Below, piece by piece: positions 51,128-59,598 of a stretch of DNA of 64,000 nt. How positions within the stretch are numbered: the stretch's first letter is position 1; the number at the start of each line of letters is the position of its first letter. The notes beneath the pieces were generated by a model. That model had not been told where the DNA came from. It did no database searches and was given only the letters and a program-made list of their open reading frames with translations. Origin of the DNA: Epilithonimonas hungarica (GTDB taxonomy: Bacteria > Bacteroidota > Bacteroidia > Flavobacteriales > Weeksellaceae); assembly GCF_900102265.1 (NCBI RefSeq), contig NZ_FNBH01000002.1:372001-436000 (forward strand). The letters are read 5' to 3'. The position numbers and the translations under genes were made by a program.

Positions 51128-51898
51128 ATGAAAACCAAAATTTCAATCTTTTCTGTCCTATTTGTATTCATTTCAATGTTGAATATCACAAATGCACAGA
51201 ACAAAAAATCTAACAAAGTTATGAGCAAAAAAATCTTATTCGTGGTGACAAGCCACGACAAAAAAGGCAATACCAATGAACCAACAGGCTATTATCTTGG
51301 CGAAGTCTCACATCCTTGGGAAATTCTCCATTCTGCTGGTTACGATATCGATTTTGTAAGCCCAAAAGGAGGAAAAGCCCCTGTTGACGGACTCAATCTG
51401 GAAGATGCAGTTAATAAAGAATTCTGGGAGAATAAAGAGTACCGTACAAAAATCGAAAACACGATGAAACCTTCGGAAGTTGACCCGTCAAAATATGCCG
51501 CAATTTTCTACGCTGGCGGACACGGAACAATGTGGGATTTTCCGGACAATACAGAACTTCAGAACATTGCAAGAAAGATCTATGAAAACAATGGCATCAT
51601 AAGTGCGGTTTGTCACGGTCCTTCTGCTCTTGTAAACCTCAAATTATCAAATGGAAAATATCTGGTTGAAGGCAAAAAAGTGAATGCCTTTACCAATGAA
51701 GAGGAAACTGCCGTGAAACTGGAAAATGTAGTTCCTTTCTTATTGGAAGATCAATTAAAAGAAAGAGGTGCTATTTTTGAAAAATCCGGGCTTTGGCAAG
51801 ATCACGTAGTTGCTGACGGAAGATTAATTACAGGACAAAATCCACAATCTGCAAAAAGCGTGGGTGAGGAAATCTTAAAAGGATTAAAACAGAAATAA
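51128..51898 (+). CDS. Exported DJ-1/PfpI-like type 1 glutamine amidotransferase domain protein (Hsp31-like)
   Basis: 256 residues from the ATG at 51128; an in-frame GTG two codons earlier is possible. Signal peptide MKTKISIFSVLFVFISMLNITNA. The core has LFVVTSHDKKGNTNEPTGYYLGEVSHPWEIL, the conserved Glu, AIFYAGGHGTMWDF and the nucleophile elbow ISAVCHGPSAL with the catalytic Cys. It resembles Hsp31/glyoxalase III-type proteins (chaperone, deglycase or methylglyoxal detoxification), but the export signal is unusual for that group. Followed by a terminator. Confidence 0.88.
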   Translation: MKTKISIFSVLFVFISMLNITNAQNKKSNKVMSKKILFVVTSHDKKGNTNEPTGYYLGEVSHPWEILHSAGYDIDFVSPKGGKAPVDGLNLEDAVNKEFWENKEYRTKIENTMKPSEVDPSKYAAIFYAGGHGTMWDFPDNTELQNIARKIYENNGIISAVCHGPSALVNLKLSNGKYLVEGKKVNAFTNEEETAVKLENVVPFLLEDQLKERGAIFEKSGLWQDHVVADGRLITGQNPQSAKSVGEEILKGLKQK

Positions 51899-51917
51899 AA
51901 TTCAACATTCAAAATAT

Positions 51918-51950
51918 AAAAGCAAGACCAAAATAGGTTTTGCTTTTTTT
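51918..51950 (+). terminator. Terminator after the DJ-1-like gene
   Basis: AAAAGCAAGACC (51918-51929) pairs with GGTTTTGCTTTT (51936-51947), with one G-T wobble, followed by more T. Confidence 0.75.
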
Positions 51951-52048
51951 GTTTTCATTAATTAACAAGTTTAATTTATTTTCATTTTGTTTTTGTAATT
52001 TCACGTTAGATAAAAACTTAAACAAACTCAATCGCAAAAATCCACATA

Positions 52049-52657
52049 ATGATCAATAATCTAAAGAAATTCCTGAACGAAGAACAAGACCCGAAAGCCG
52101 TAGAAAAGATCATAGAAAAGGTAAATGATTTGTTAACCAATGGAGAAAACGTCGAGTATGTTGCCGTACAAAACAAACCTACCATCAACTTGTCTCCGGA
52201 TTCTATCGTTCTTACCAATAAAAGAATCCTGTTTTTCCGTTCCAAGACATTTGGTTTGGTGACGGATTTTCAGGATTATCTTTGGAAAGATGTTTCTGAA
52301 AGTCATATCAGCGAAGCTATTCTGGGTTCCACTTTCACAATGACGGCTGTCACCGGGTTCATAGAAACGATCGATTATATTCCTAAATCTCAGGCCAGAA
52401 AACTCTATCAATACGCACAAGCGAAAGAGGAAGAGATGATAGAATACCGACGACAAAAAGAACTGGAAGAGAAAAGAGCTGCTGCAGGAGGAATTACCGT
52501 GAACACTCAAACTGAACCAGCAGAAGAGCTTAAACCAGAAACCACGAATGAGGACCCAATGGAAACTTTACTGAAACTAAAGGCATTTCTGGACAATGAT
52601 CTAATATCTGCAGAAGATTACGAAACTAAAAAGAAAGAGATATTAGACAGAATGTAA
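52049..52657 (+). CDS. PH-like and SHOCT domain protein
   Basis: 202 residues, soluble. Residues about 20-125 form a bacterial PH domain (VEYVAVQNKPTINLSPDSIVLTNKRILFFRSK...WKDVSESHISEAILGSTFTM). A charged linker follows, and the C-terminal ~30 residues are a SHOCT motif (METLLKLKAFLDNDLISAEDYETKKKEILDRM). SHOCT is a short helical oligomerisation tail found attached to many domains. Function unknown. 19 bases before the next gene, so the pair may be co-transcribed. Confidence 0.85.
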   Translation: MINNLKKFLNEEQDPKAVEKIIEKVNDLLTNGENVEYVAVQNKPTINLSPDSIVLTNKRILFFRSKTFGLVTDFQDYLWKDVSESHISEAILGSTFTMTAVTGFIETIDYIPKSQARKLYQYAQAKEEEMIEYRRQKELEEKRAAAGGITVNTQTEPAEELKPETTNEDPMETLLKLKAFLDNDLISAEDYETKKKEILDRM

Positions 52658-52676
52658 AATCTCTCAATTCTTACCA

Positions 52677-53411
52677 ATGCAAGCAAAAAAATCTCTGATC
52701 ATATTTTTCTCATTATTATGTGCTACAGTATTTTCACAAGTAAAAGACACGCTTCTACTGAAAGAGGTACTAAAGCAATTAAAATTAACAGAGAAAAACA
52801 TCAATTTAGAAATAGCTTCGGATAGACCACTACCTTATTTGGCAGGGAAAACAGCATTAGTAATCCCCAAATATAAAGTCAATGAAGAAGACCAATATGG
52901 TAACTTTTACTTTGAGATAGAACCTTACATCATCATAGCAGACCAAAAGACAGGTAAGGTCCTTAATCAGTATCGCATCCCGGAGGAATGGGTTTCCGAC
53001 GCTGTAAAACTCAGCAGCATCACAATCGATACAGGTCTATATCATCTTAATGCCAACACAAGAGCTTTTGGTGTGAGAGTCGACTATTCTGGGAGCAGCA
53101 ACCCAAATCCTTATGGCAGATCAGACCTTTCGCTTTTCATAATTCAAAACAACAGTATAAAACGGGTTCTGAAAGACTACACAATCTCAGATTATCACGG
53201 AGAATGGGACACGAGGTGCACAGGCGAATTTGAAGAGATGTCAGCAGTGATAGACATCGATAAGATCCAGTCTAAAGGATACAATAACCTGATTCTGAAA
53301 ATCACTGATCAAATGACAAAAAGCACCAGGACCAGTGATGACTGTGTAGAGAAAAAGAAGACCACAAAGCGCATAAAAACTTTGAAGTTCAGTGGAACAG
53401 AATATCAATGA
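52677..53411 (+). CDS. Hypothetical exported protein
   Basis: 244 residues. Signal peptide MQAKKSLIIFFSLLCATVFS. The mature part is beta-rich with two cysteines (TRCTGEF and DDCVEKKK), probably one disulfide, and a Tyr/Ser-rich DYSGSSNPNPYGRSDLSLFII segment. I do not recognise a family with confidence. It lies between the PH-SHOCT gene and the second Crp/Fnr gene, all rightward. Confidence 0.72.
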   Translation: MQAKKSLIIFFSLLCATVFSQVKDTLLLKEVLKQLKLTEKNINLEIASDRPLPYLAGKTALVIPKYKVNEEDQYGNFYFEIEPYIIIADQKTGKVLNQYRIPEEWVSDAVKLSSITIDTGLYHLNANTRAFGVRVDYSGSSNPNPYGRSDLSLFIIQNNSIKRVLKDYTISDYHGEWDTRCTGEFEEMSAVIDIDKIQSKGYNNLILKITDQMTKSTRTSDDCVEKKKTTKRIKTLKFSGTEYQ

Positions 53412-53457
53412 TCATTATTAAAAGCAGATAATATCGTCAAATTAATTTTACCTCAAT

Positions 53458-54033
53458 ATGTCAGAAATCTTCAAAGCACATTTAGATAAATTCATCCCAG
53501 TAACAGATGAAGAATTTGCTTCGATCATGAACTATTTCGAAATCAAATCGTTTGCTAAGAAAGAAGATCTACTGGAAGAGGGTCAAATCTGCAGATCCAA
53601 CTACTTTGTTATCAAAGGTCTGCTAAGAAAGTTTTTCATCAATGAAAAAGGAACGGAACAAACCACAGATTTTGCATTGGAAACTTGGTGGATGACAGAT
53701 AATTTTTCTTTTGAACGTAAAACACCAGCTGATTTCAGCATACAAACAGTCGAGAAATCAGAAGTTTTGACAATCTCCAGCGAGTCTCAAGAAAAACTCC
53801 TTAATGATTTCCCGATAATGGAAAAGTATTTCAGAATTGTTTATCAGAGAGCTTTCGCAGCCAATCAAAGAAGAGTGAAGTATATTTTCACTTATTCCAA
53901 AGAGGATTTTTATTTTTCTCTGATCAAGCAATATCCCGATTTCGTACAACGTGTCCCGCAATACTTAATTGCTTCTTTTCTAGGTTTCACACCAGAATAT
54001 CTAAGTGAAATTCGTAAGAGAATCGTTTCCTAA
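53458..54033 (+). CDS. Crp/Fnr family transcriptional regulator 2
   Basis: 191 residues. Barrel domain (FEIKSFAKKEDLLEEGQICRSNYFVIKGLLRKFF...WWMTDNFSF), linker, and C-terminal helix-turn-helix (VPQYLIASFLGFTPEYLSEIRKRI). The same branch as the regulator at 50466 but clearly diverged, with one Cys (QICRS). The next gene rightward is an AhpD-like carboxymuconolactone decarboxylase family protein, a common arrangement in Flavobacteriia in which the regulator probably controls the oxidoreductase. Confidence 0.88.
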   Translation: MSEIFKAHLDKFIPVTDEEFASIMNYFEIKSFAKKEDLLEEGQICRSNYFVIKGLLRKFFINEKGTEQTTDFALETWWMTDNFSFERKTPADFSIQTVEKSEVLTISSESQEKLLNDFPIMEKYFRIVYQRAFAANQRRVKYIFTYSKEDFYFSLIKQYPDFVQRVPQYLIASFLGFTPEYLSEIRKRIVS

Positions 54034-54105
54034 TTTGTGAGATATCTTCATTTACTTTAGTAAGGCTTCCTGACATTGTTTATTTTAAGACTTTTATATT
54101 AGAGT

Positions 54106-54131
54106 TGTCATCCTGATTAGAGTCGAAGGAC
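54106..54131. repeat. Dispersed GTCATCCTG...GTCGAAGGACA repeat, copy 3 (reverse orientation)
   Basis: TGTCATCCTGATTAGAGTCG and the following AAGGACA match, as a reverse complement, the CTTCGAC...CTCAG...TGACA type seen at 1822 and 33601. It lies in the 239-base gap between the Crp/Fnr and CMD genes, which otherwise shows no gene. Confidence 0.45.
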
Positions 54132-54272
54132 ACATATCATAAAAAATTATTTTGTGGATTTGATTTCTCCAGATCTTCGATTTGTGATTCAACCCTTTTC
54201 TTAAACCAGTTTAAGTTTTTCCCAATATCGATCTCTCAACTTTGTATCAACAAATTAAAACAATCAAAAACA

Positions 54273-54719
54273 ATGGAAAAACGTATCAACATCCACGCAA
54301 CAGAACCACAAGCCTACAAAGCAATGCTAGGACTGGAAGCTTATTTGGCCCAGTCGGAAATTTCAAAAATGATCAAAGAACTCATCAAGATCAGAGCTTC
54401 ACAAATCAACGGTTGTGCCTATTGTCTGGATATGCACACCAAAGACGCTCTCAAATATGGCGAAACGGCTGAGAGGATCTTCCTGGTAAGTGCTTGGCAC
54501 GAAGCAGACAAATTCTTCACAGAAGAGGAAAAGGTAGCGCTTAAAATGACCGAAGAAATCACATTGATCAGCCAAAATGGTCTTAGGGATGACACTTACC
54601 AAAAAGCAAAATCTGTCTTCTCCGAAAAACAAATTGCCGAGATCATTATAGCGATCGTGACCATCAATTCCTGGAACAGAATTGCATTGAGTACAAAGCT
54701 GGAAATCGGGGAATTTTAA
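54273..54719 (+). CDS. Carboxymuconolactone decarboxylase family protein (AhpD-like)
   Basis: 148 residues, all-helical. The peroxidase-like redox motif is INGCAYCLDMHTKDALKYGE, a CxxC pair followed by His, as in AhpD/CMD proteins. The rest has RIFLVSAWHEADKFFTEEEKVALKMTEEITLI and IAIVTINSWNRIALSTKLE. It likely reduces hydroperoxides with a thiol or lipoyl partner in the cytoplasm; the natural substrate is unknown. Preceded by a Crp/Fnr regulator gene that may control it. Confidence 0.9.
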   Translation: MEKRINIHATEPQAYKAMLGLEAYLAQSEISKMIKELIKIRASQINGCAYCLDMHTKDALKYGETAERIFLVSAWHEADKFFTEEEKVALKMTEEITLISQNGLRDDTYQKAKSVFSEKQIAEIIIAIVTINSWNRIALSTKLEIGEF

Positions 54720-54738
54720 CTATGATGACTTTATACAC

Positions 54739-54872
54739 TTAATCACAAAAGTCACAAAAGCTATATTTTCTTTAGGGTTTTAAAAACTCAAAAAAGGAAA
54801 TATTTTGAAGAATTATATTCTATTTTTCTAGAGATTTTTTTCAGACTTTCTTTTTGTGACTTTTGTAGTTAA
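54739..54872. repeat. Long intergenic palindrome after the CMD gene
   Basis: TTAATCACAAAAGTCACAAAAG (54739-54760) is inverted as CTTTTTGTGACTTTTGTAGTTAA (54850-54872) with one inserted base and a swapped pair, around a ~90-base AT-rich loop. The pattern (C)ACAAAAGTCACAAAAG is of the same kind as remnants near 10171-10195 and 36217-36280. Confidence 0.5.
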
Positions 54873-54888
54873 ATGTTTTTTTCAAAAA

Positions 54889-54976
54889 TGTCTCGATGTC
54901 TTACCAAAAACGTCGAGACCTTTTGATGAAAACGACGGGAGGTTTTAGGTAAAAGGTCTTGATGTTTTTATGAAAT
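54889..54976. repeat. 22-nt imperfect tandem repeat, four units
   Basis: Units at 54889-54910, 54911-54932, 54933-54954 and 54955-54976 are exactly 22 bases. All four share G2, C4, G7-A8, T11, T13-T14 and A19-A21; the middle units read CGTCGAGACCTTTTGATGAA-AA and CGACGGGAGGTTTTAGGTAA-AA. A weaker fifth unit may precede at 54867-54888. No reading frame is preserved across it and the units are adjacent without spacers. Confidence 0.55.
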
Positions 54977-55056
54977 ATGCAAACTTCCTGTTCATCGGAC
55001 TTGCAGAAGCTACTTTTCTTCAGAAGATAACATTTATTGAAAAATTTTCTCACGGC

Positions 55057-55119
55057 TCATATGGTCAATCCACGAAGCAAATGTTTCATTTCATCATCAA
55101 TGGCAATTGCTTTTATTAT
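55057..55119 (-). pseudogene. Stump of a LytTR-type response regulator gene (start codon and body lost)
   Basis: Three bases after the histidine kinase stop, the minus strand reads, in one frame from ATA at 55119, xIKAIAIDDEMKHLLRGLTI and then TGA. IKAIAIDDE is the usual N-terminus of receiver domains of LytTR regulators, in exactly the place where the partner of a LytS-type kinase is normally encoded. The expected ATG is ATA and the frame stops after 20 codons; the DNA beyond is repeats. I read it as a deleted response regulator. Confidence 0.5.
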
Positions 55120-55122
55120 GTG

Positions 55123-56301
55123 CTAAGAGCCGAGGTCAAGGTCTAGTTCTACAAAGTACGATTTTTTATTTTCTTCGATATTCAAAGAATATTTTCCCGG
55201 GTAAAGTTTTTCCAGACGTTCCGTAGTGTTTTTCATGCCTGCTTTTGTAGATTCGTCTGCAGCGTAATGATTGACGATATTATTAAAAACCCTGAAATTC
55301 AGTTTCCCGCCATCAAGATTCACATTAATTGATATTTTTGAGGGTTCTTCTGTATTATAACCATATTTGAAGGCATTTTCAATAAAGTTCAAAAGAATCA
55401 TCGGAACGATTCTAACCTCATCTGTAACACCATTTTCTGTATAAGTAAAATCCAGGCTATTATCCGTTCTTATCAGTTGCAATGCAATATAATCCTTGAT
55501 ATAGAATAACTCTTTGGAGAGCAGCACAAAATCATTTTCGCTCTCTTCCAGGATATAGTGCATTACATTGGAAAGTTTGAGAACCCCTTCCGATGCATCA
55601 TCGGATCTCATCAAGATCAGAGAATGAATAGAATTAAGCGTATCGAAAAGAAAATGTGGATGAAGCTGATAACGGAGATTTAGCAGATCAGCTTTGGCCT
55701 TGGCACGTTCCATCTCTTTTCTTTTTATGGATTGGTGTATAAAAAATGAGCTGAGAAAAGAAAATAAGAACGGCAAGATCCCGGATATGTATTTTCTAGA
55801 AAAGGAGTCTTCCTTTCCCATCAACTTTGCAGAAGGGAAACTCTTTCTATGAGGTCGCATTTTGAATGGTGTCTCCAAATGCCCTTTTTCAAGATATGCT
55901 CTCTCTTGTGAGGAAAAATATTCTGGTGGTCGTGGAAAATATTCAGATGTGGTATGGATTTTTTTATCATTTGATATCTGATCCTGGAAAAAACCGAAAC
56001 GAGGACCACTACCGTGATTATCCGGAAACATAAAAAATGGAAGCGTGCAAATCCATATATAGGAAACAAAAATACTGACCCAATAAAGCAAAAGTCTCCT
56101 TTTGTCATATAATTTGGGCAGAAGAAAGACCAAATTCAGGTAGAAAAAAACAATAAGCAGAACATATCTGGAAAAATCTCTCTGAAAAAAGGACGAACTC
56201 AGCAAACGCAAACTACTATCTAATTCCGGCGACGATAAGACAGGAATCAACAAAAGAAGCAAGATCAATACAATGTGATAATAGATATTTTTGTTTTTCA
56301 C
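55123..56301 (-). CDS. LytS/YehU-type sensor histidine kinase (orphan)
   Basis: 392 residues. N-terminal membrane helices (about 8-25, 45-62, 70-92), a ~75-residue extracytoplasmic loop rich in Pro/His/Arg, another helix at about 172-190, then the His_kinase domain: LRYQLHPHFLFDTLNSIHSLI with phospho-acceptor His216 (Asp where Asn is usual after HFLF). The ATPase part has ILLNFIENAFKYGYNTE and GMKNTTERLEKLYPGKYSLNI. It should phosphorylate a LytTR regulator, but only a stump of one follows, so the kinase is without a neighbouring partner. Confidence 0.88.
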   Translation of the reverse strand: MKNKNIYYHIVLILLLLLIPVLSSPELDSSLRLLSSSFFQRDFSRYVLLIVFFYLNLVFLLPKLYDKRRLLLYWVSIFVSYIWICTLPFFMFPDNHGSGPRFGFFQDQISNDKKIHTTSEYFPRPPEYFSSQERAYLEKGHLETPFKMRPHRKSFPSAKLMGKEDSFSRKYISGILPFLFSFLSSFFIHQSIKRKEMERAKAKADLLNLRYQLHPHFLFDTLNSIHSLILMRSDDASEGVLKLSNVMHYILEESENDFVLLSKELFYIKDYIALQLIRTDNSLDFTYTENGVTDEVRIVPMILLNFIENAFKYGYNTEEPSKISINVNLDGGKLNFRVFNNIVNHYAADESTKAGMKNTTERLEKLYPGKYSLNIEENKKSYFVELDLDLGS

Positions 56302-56412
56302 AGAGGCCTATTTTAATAAGAATTCTATAATTAATCGCACAATTCCTAAAATAGTTACAATTAAATTATCAAATCTTCAAAACGAAGTTAATAAAAAAAA
56401 ATACTTCAAAAC

Positions 56413-56444
56413 AAAAAACGCTTCCAAGTTTGGAAACGTTTTTT
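56413..56444 (-). terminator. Terminator after the M3 peptidase gene
   Basis: AAAAAACG and TTCCA (56413-56426) pair with TGGAA and CGTTTTTT (56431-56444) around GT-rich bases, with an A run that is a T run on the minus strand. Confidence 0.75.
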
Positions 56445-56462
56445 ATATATTTTATTCAAGTC

Positions 56463-58601
56463 TTATTTGATGAAACCTCTGCTTCTGAGAAGTGGTTTGA
56501 TATCGGCCTTGTGCCCTGTAAACTCTTCAAATGCTTTGTTCAGATCGACACTGTTACCAACTGAAAGAATATACTTTCTAAATCTATCTCCATTCTCTCT
56601 TTTGATCCCGCCGTTTGCTTTTATCCATTCCCACGCATCAGAATCCAAAGTTTCTGACCAGAGATAAGCGTAATAGCCCGCTGAATAACCGCCACCCCAA
56701 ATGTGTGCAAAATAAGGTGTGTGATATCTTGGCGGAACTTGCGGAACCAACAATCCGTATCTGGACAAAGCTTGTTTTTCAAAATCCAGAACAGGGATCA
56801 GCTGGCTGTCAGAAGTCACTGTGTGCCAATTCATATCCAAAGTTGCAGCTGCTACCAATTCTGTTGTTGCGTAGCCTTGGTTGAAATTTGATGCTTTTTT
56901 GATCTTATCAATCAGAGTTTGGGGCATCTGCTGCTTTGTCTGATAATGCAATGCATAGTTTTTCAGGATCTCCGGTTCCAGTGCAAAATGCTCATTGATC
57001 TGAGATGGAAACTCAACAAAATCCCTTGGCGTGTTGGCCCCGGAAATTGATGCATATTTTTGGTTGGCAAACAGGCCATGCAAAGTATGACCGAACTCAT
57101 GGAACATTGTTTCCACATCATCATAAGAGATCAAAGATGGTTTTCCAGGCGCTGGTTTCTGATAATTGAAGACATTTACAATGACCGGTTTTTGTCCCAG
57201 CAAATGTGACTGGGGAACAAAATTGTTCATCCAAGCGCCACCGCTTTTATTGCTTCTTGTGTAGAAATCTAAGTAATAAAGTGCCAGAGATTTCCCATCT
57301 CTGTCGAAAACCTCATAGGCCACAACATCCGGGTGATAAACAGGAAGGTCTTTCCTTTCCTTAAAAGTGATTCCGTAGAATTGTTCTGCGGCGTAGAAGA
57401 CACCTTTTTCTAAAACAGTTGTCACTTCAAAATAAGGTTTGATCTCGTTCTCATCGAGGTCGTATTTTGCTTTTCTAACCTGCTCAGAATAGAAATTCCA
57501 ATCCCAAGGTTCCACTTGGAAACCTCCTTTTTGAGAATCGATCAGGTCCTGGATTTCTTTTGCCTCGCGATTGGCCGTTTCAACCGCAGGTTTTGCCAAT
57601 TGCGCCAAAAGTCCCATTGCTGCTTCCGGCGTTTTTGCCATTTGGTCTTGCAGGCTCCATTCTGCGAAGTTTTTCTTTCCGAATAGTTGCGCTTTTTGCA
57701 ATCTTAGTTTTGCCAATTTCTCAACCGTTTCGCGCGTATCGTTTTCGTCACCTTTTTCAGCTCTTGTCCAAGACGCCTTGAAGAGTTTTTCTCTCGTTGT
57801 CCTGTTTTTGAGATTCTGCAAAAGTGGTTGTTGTGTTGTATTCTGCAGAGGCAAAAGATACTTCCCTTTCTGTCCGGCTTGTTCCGCATCAGTTGCAGCT
57901 GCAGCAATTTCATCAGCAGAAAGTCCGTCCAATTCTTTGACATCAGAGATCAGAACTGCTCCTTTTTTCCTGGCCTCCAACAATTTGCTGCTGAATTGTG
58001 TCGCCAAAGTTGCCAATTGTTGATTGATTTCCTTCAATTTCTCCTTATTTTCAGAAGAAAGATTAGCTCCGGCAATTTCAAAATTGGTAATATAAAACTC
58101 TGTTAATCGTTTACTTTCCGCATCCAGTTTATCGGTTTTCACCGCTTTGATCCTTTTGTAAAGCTTGTCATTCAAATAGATCTTATCCGATTGGGAAGCG
58201 AAGATCGGCGCATATTCCTCTTCCAACTTCTGAAGACCATCGTTGGTATTAGAACTTGTCAAATTGTAAAAAATAATAGTTGCCCTTCCAAGTGTTTGTC
58301 CACTATTTTCTAAAGCTAAAACCGTGTTCTCAAAAGTTGGTGCAGCTTTGTCATTTACGATTTTATCAATGTTGGCCAATTGTTCTTTCAAACCAAATTC
58401 AAAAGCAGGTTTGAAGTGTTCGTCCTTTATTTTATCGAATTCCGGAGCTTGATACTGCAACGGGCTTTTTTTAAGAAATGGATTATCTTTCATAGATCTT
58501 TCTACAGTTACAGAAATTTTTTTCTGCTGAGAATGTATTGTAATATTTCCTGCGCCAAACGCAATGAATGTGACAAGTAAAGTAGTTTTTATTTTCTTCA
58601 T
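56463..58601 (-). CDS. dcp: M3 family metallopeptidase (peptidyl-dipeptidase Dcp-like)
   Basis: 712 residues from the ATG at 58601; the frame extends to 58652 but that part overlaps the upstream gene's end and lacks a signal. Signal-like MKKIKTTLLVTFIAFGAGNITIHS suggests export to the periplasm. The zinc site is VETMFHEFGHTLHGLF (HExxH near residue 500), with the third ligand in FVEFPSQINEHFA. Upstream helices and NPLKKSP-like start match Dcp. It removes C-terminal dipeptides from oligopeptides. Five bases after the phytanoyl-CoA dioxygenase-like gene. Confidence 0.92.
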   Translation of the reverse strand: MKKIKTTLLVTFIAFGAGNITIHSQQKKISVTVERSMKDNPFLKKSPLQYQAPEFDKIKDEHFKPAFEFGLKEQLANIDKIVNDKAAPTFENTVLALENSGQTLGRATIIFYNLTSSNTNDGLQKLEEEYAPIFASQSDKIYLNDKLYKRIKAVKTDKLDAESKRLTEFYITNFEIAGANLSSENKEKLKEINQQLATLATQFSSKLLEARKKGAVLISDVKELDGLSADEIAAAATDAEQAGQKGKYLLPLQNTTQQPLLQNLKNRTTREKLFKASWTRAEKGDENDTRETVEKLAKLRLQKAQLFGKKNFAEWSLQDQMAKTPEAAMGLLAQLAKPAVETANREAKEIQDLIDSQKGGFQVEPWDWNFYSEQVRKAKYDLDENEIKPYFEVTTVLEKGVFYAAEQFYGITFKERKDLPVYHPDVVAYEVFDRDGKSLALYYLDFYTRSNKSGGAWMNNFVPQSHLLGQKPVIVNVFNYQKPAPGKPSLISYDDVETMFHEFGHTLHGLFANQKYASISGANTPRDFVEFPSQINEHFALEPEILKNYALHYQTKQQMPQTLIDKIKKASNFNQGYATTELVAAATLDMNWHTVTSDSQLIPVLDFEKQALSRYGLLVPQVPPRYHTPYFAHIWGGGYSAGYYAYLWSETLDSDAWEWIKANGGIKRENGDRFRKYILSVGNSVDLNKAFEEFTGHKADIKPLLRSRGFIK

Positions 58602-58606
58602 ATATT

Positions 58607-59542
58607 TTAATTTTCGAAAAGGGCTGGTCTTTGGGTAATTTCGTGATAACAAACCGAGTTTTCATCAAAAAAATGAAACACCATACTTTTTCGAGTTTTA
58701 TCTTTATTGGTGTGAGGTTCTCCTCCATGTAAAACATTGGCATGCCAGATCAGCATATCTCCTTTTTTACATTCGAAGATCTCTTTCTTAAGATCTAATT
58801 CTTTAACTTTTTCCTGAAGCATGATCTCATAGCCTTTATTGCCTTTGTTACCTAACATCCAGAAATTACCTTCATTATCATAATCAGAGTTCATATAATA
58901 AGGTAACTTGTGACTGCCCGGGTAATAATGGAGTGCTCCCTGATCAGCTTTTATATCTTCCAACGCAATCCAAACGCCAATAAGCCCACCTACAGGAAAT
59001 GTCGTCATGTGGATACTATCCGAATGTGTTTTTTGCTGGCTTCCATTGATAAAATTGATACTTTGAAAGAGCTTGGTCTTTCCATCTAATAAAATATCGA
59101 GCAATTCCAATAAAGATTTCTCTAAACCTATTTCCTTGATAATTTCTGACTTATGCAAAGCAAACATCAGTTTATTACCATACTTGAAGCTGATCTCATT
59201 ATTATCTAAAAGTTTCTGTATCTCAGAATTGACCTGATCGGCCTGTTCCGTTGAAATGAAATTTTTGACAACACTATAACCGTTATCAAAGAACTGTGAT
59301 AAACTTTGTTGATTCTCCGGCGTTTGATTTTTATAAAAATCTGTTTGGAGAATAGCTCCAGGATCTTCTCTCCTTTTGAACTGCGATTCCACTTTTCTAA
59401 AATCTTTGCTTGAAATAGGTGAAAAATAGGATTTATTGATCTTGTATTTCTTATAAAGCGGAATATTATGTTTTAATTTTTTTCTATTGAATATGTTGAA
59501 AAATGCGTAACTTAACTTACTATTTTTTATCAATGACATCAT
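58607..59542 (-). CDS. Phytanoyl-CoA dioxygenase (PhyH) family protein
   Basis: 311 residues, soluble. The double-stranded beta-helix of Fe(II)/2-oxoglutarate dioxygenases is visible: NGYSVVKNFISTEQADQV start, QQKTHSDSIHMTTFP (HxD iron ligands), DQGALHYYPGSHKLPY, GDMLIWHANVLHGGEPH (distal His) and TRKSMVFHFF (2-oxoglutarate Arg). The N-terminal ~65 residues are a basic extension rich in Lys/Tyr. Substrate unknown; related bacterial proteins hydroxylate small molecules or lipids. Probably co-transcribed with the M3 peptidase gene. Confidence 0.87.
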   Translation of the reverse strand: MMSLIKNSKLSYAFFNIFNRKKLKHNIPLYKKYKINKSYFSPISSKDFRKVESQFKRREDPGAILQTDFYKNQTPENQQSLSQFFDNGYSVVKNFISTEQADQVNSEIQKLLDNNEISFKYGNKLMFALHKSEIIKEIGLEKSLLELLDILLDGKTKLFQSINFINGSQQKTHSDSIHMTTFPVGGLIGVWIALEDIKADQGALHYYPGSHKLPYYMNSDYDNEGNFWMLGNKGNKGYEIMLQEKVKELDLKKEIFECKKGDMLIWHANVLHGGEPHTNKDKTRKSMVFHFFDENSVCYHEITQRPALFEN

Positions 59543-59598
59543 GGAGTCTTATTTTTCTCAAATTTAAAAAAATAATTATTTATAAACGTTGTAAATAA

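Noticed and set aside
54889-54976. CRISPR array
   Set aside because: The 22-base units are directly adjacent and degenerate, with no unique spacers, and no cas gene is in the window.
54970-55146. 58-codon rightward ORF overlapping the histidine kinase end
   Set aside because: It is antisense to the response-regulator stump and the kinase C-terminus, and its sequence shows no protein-family features; the other strand explains the region.
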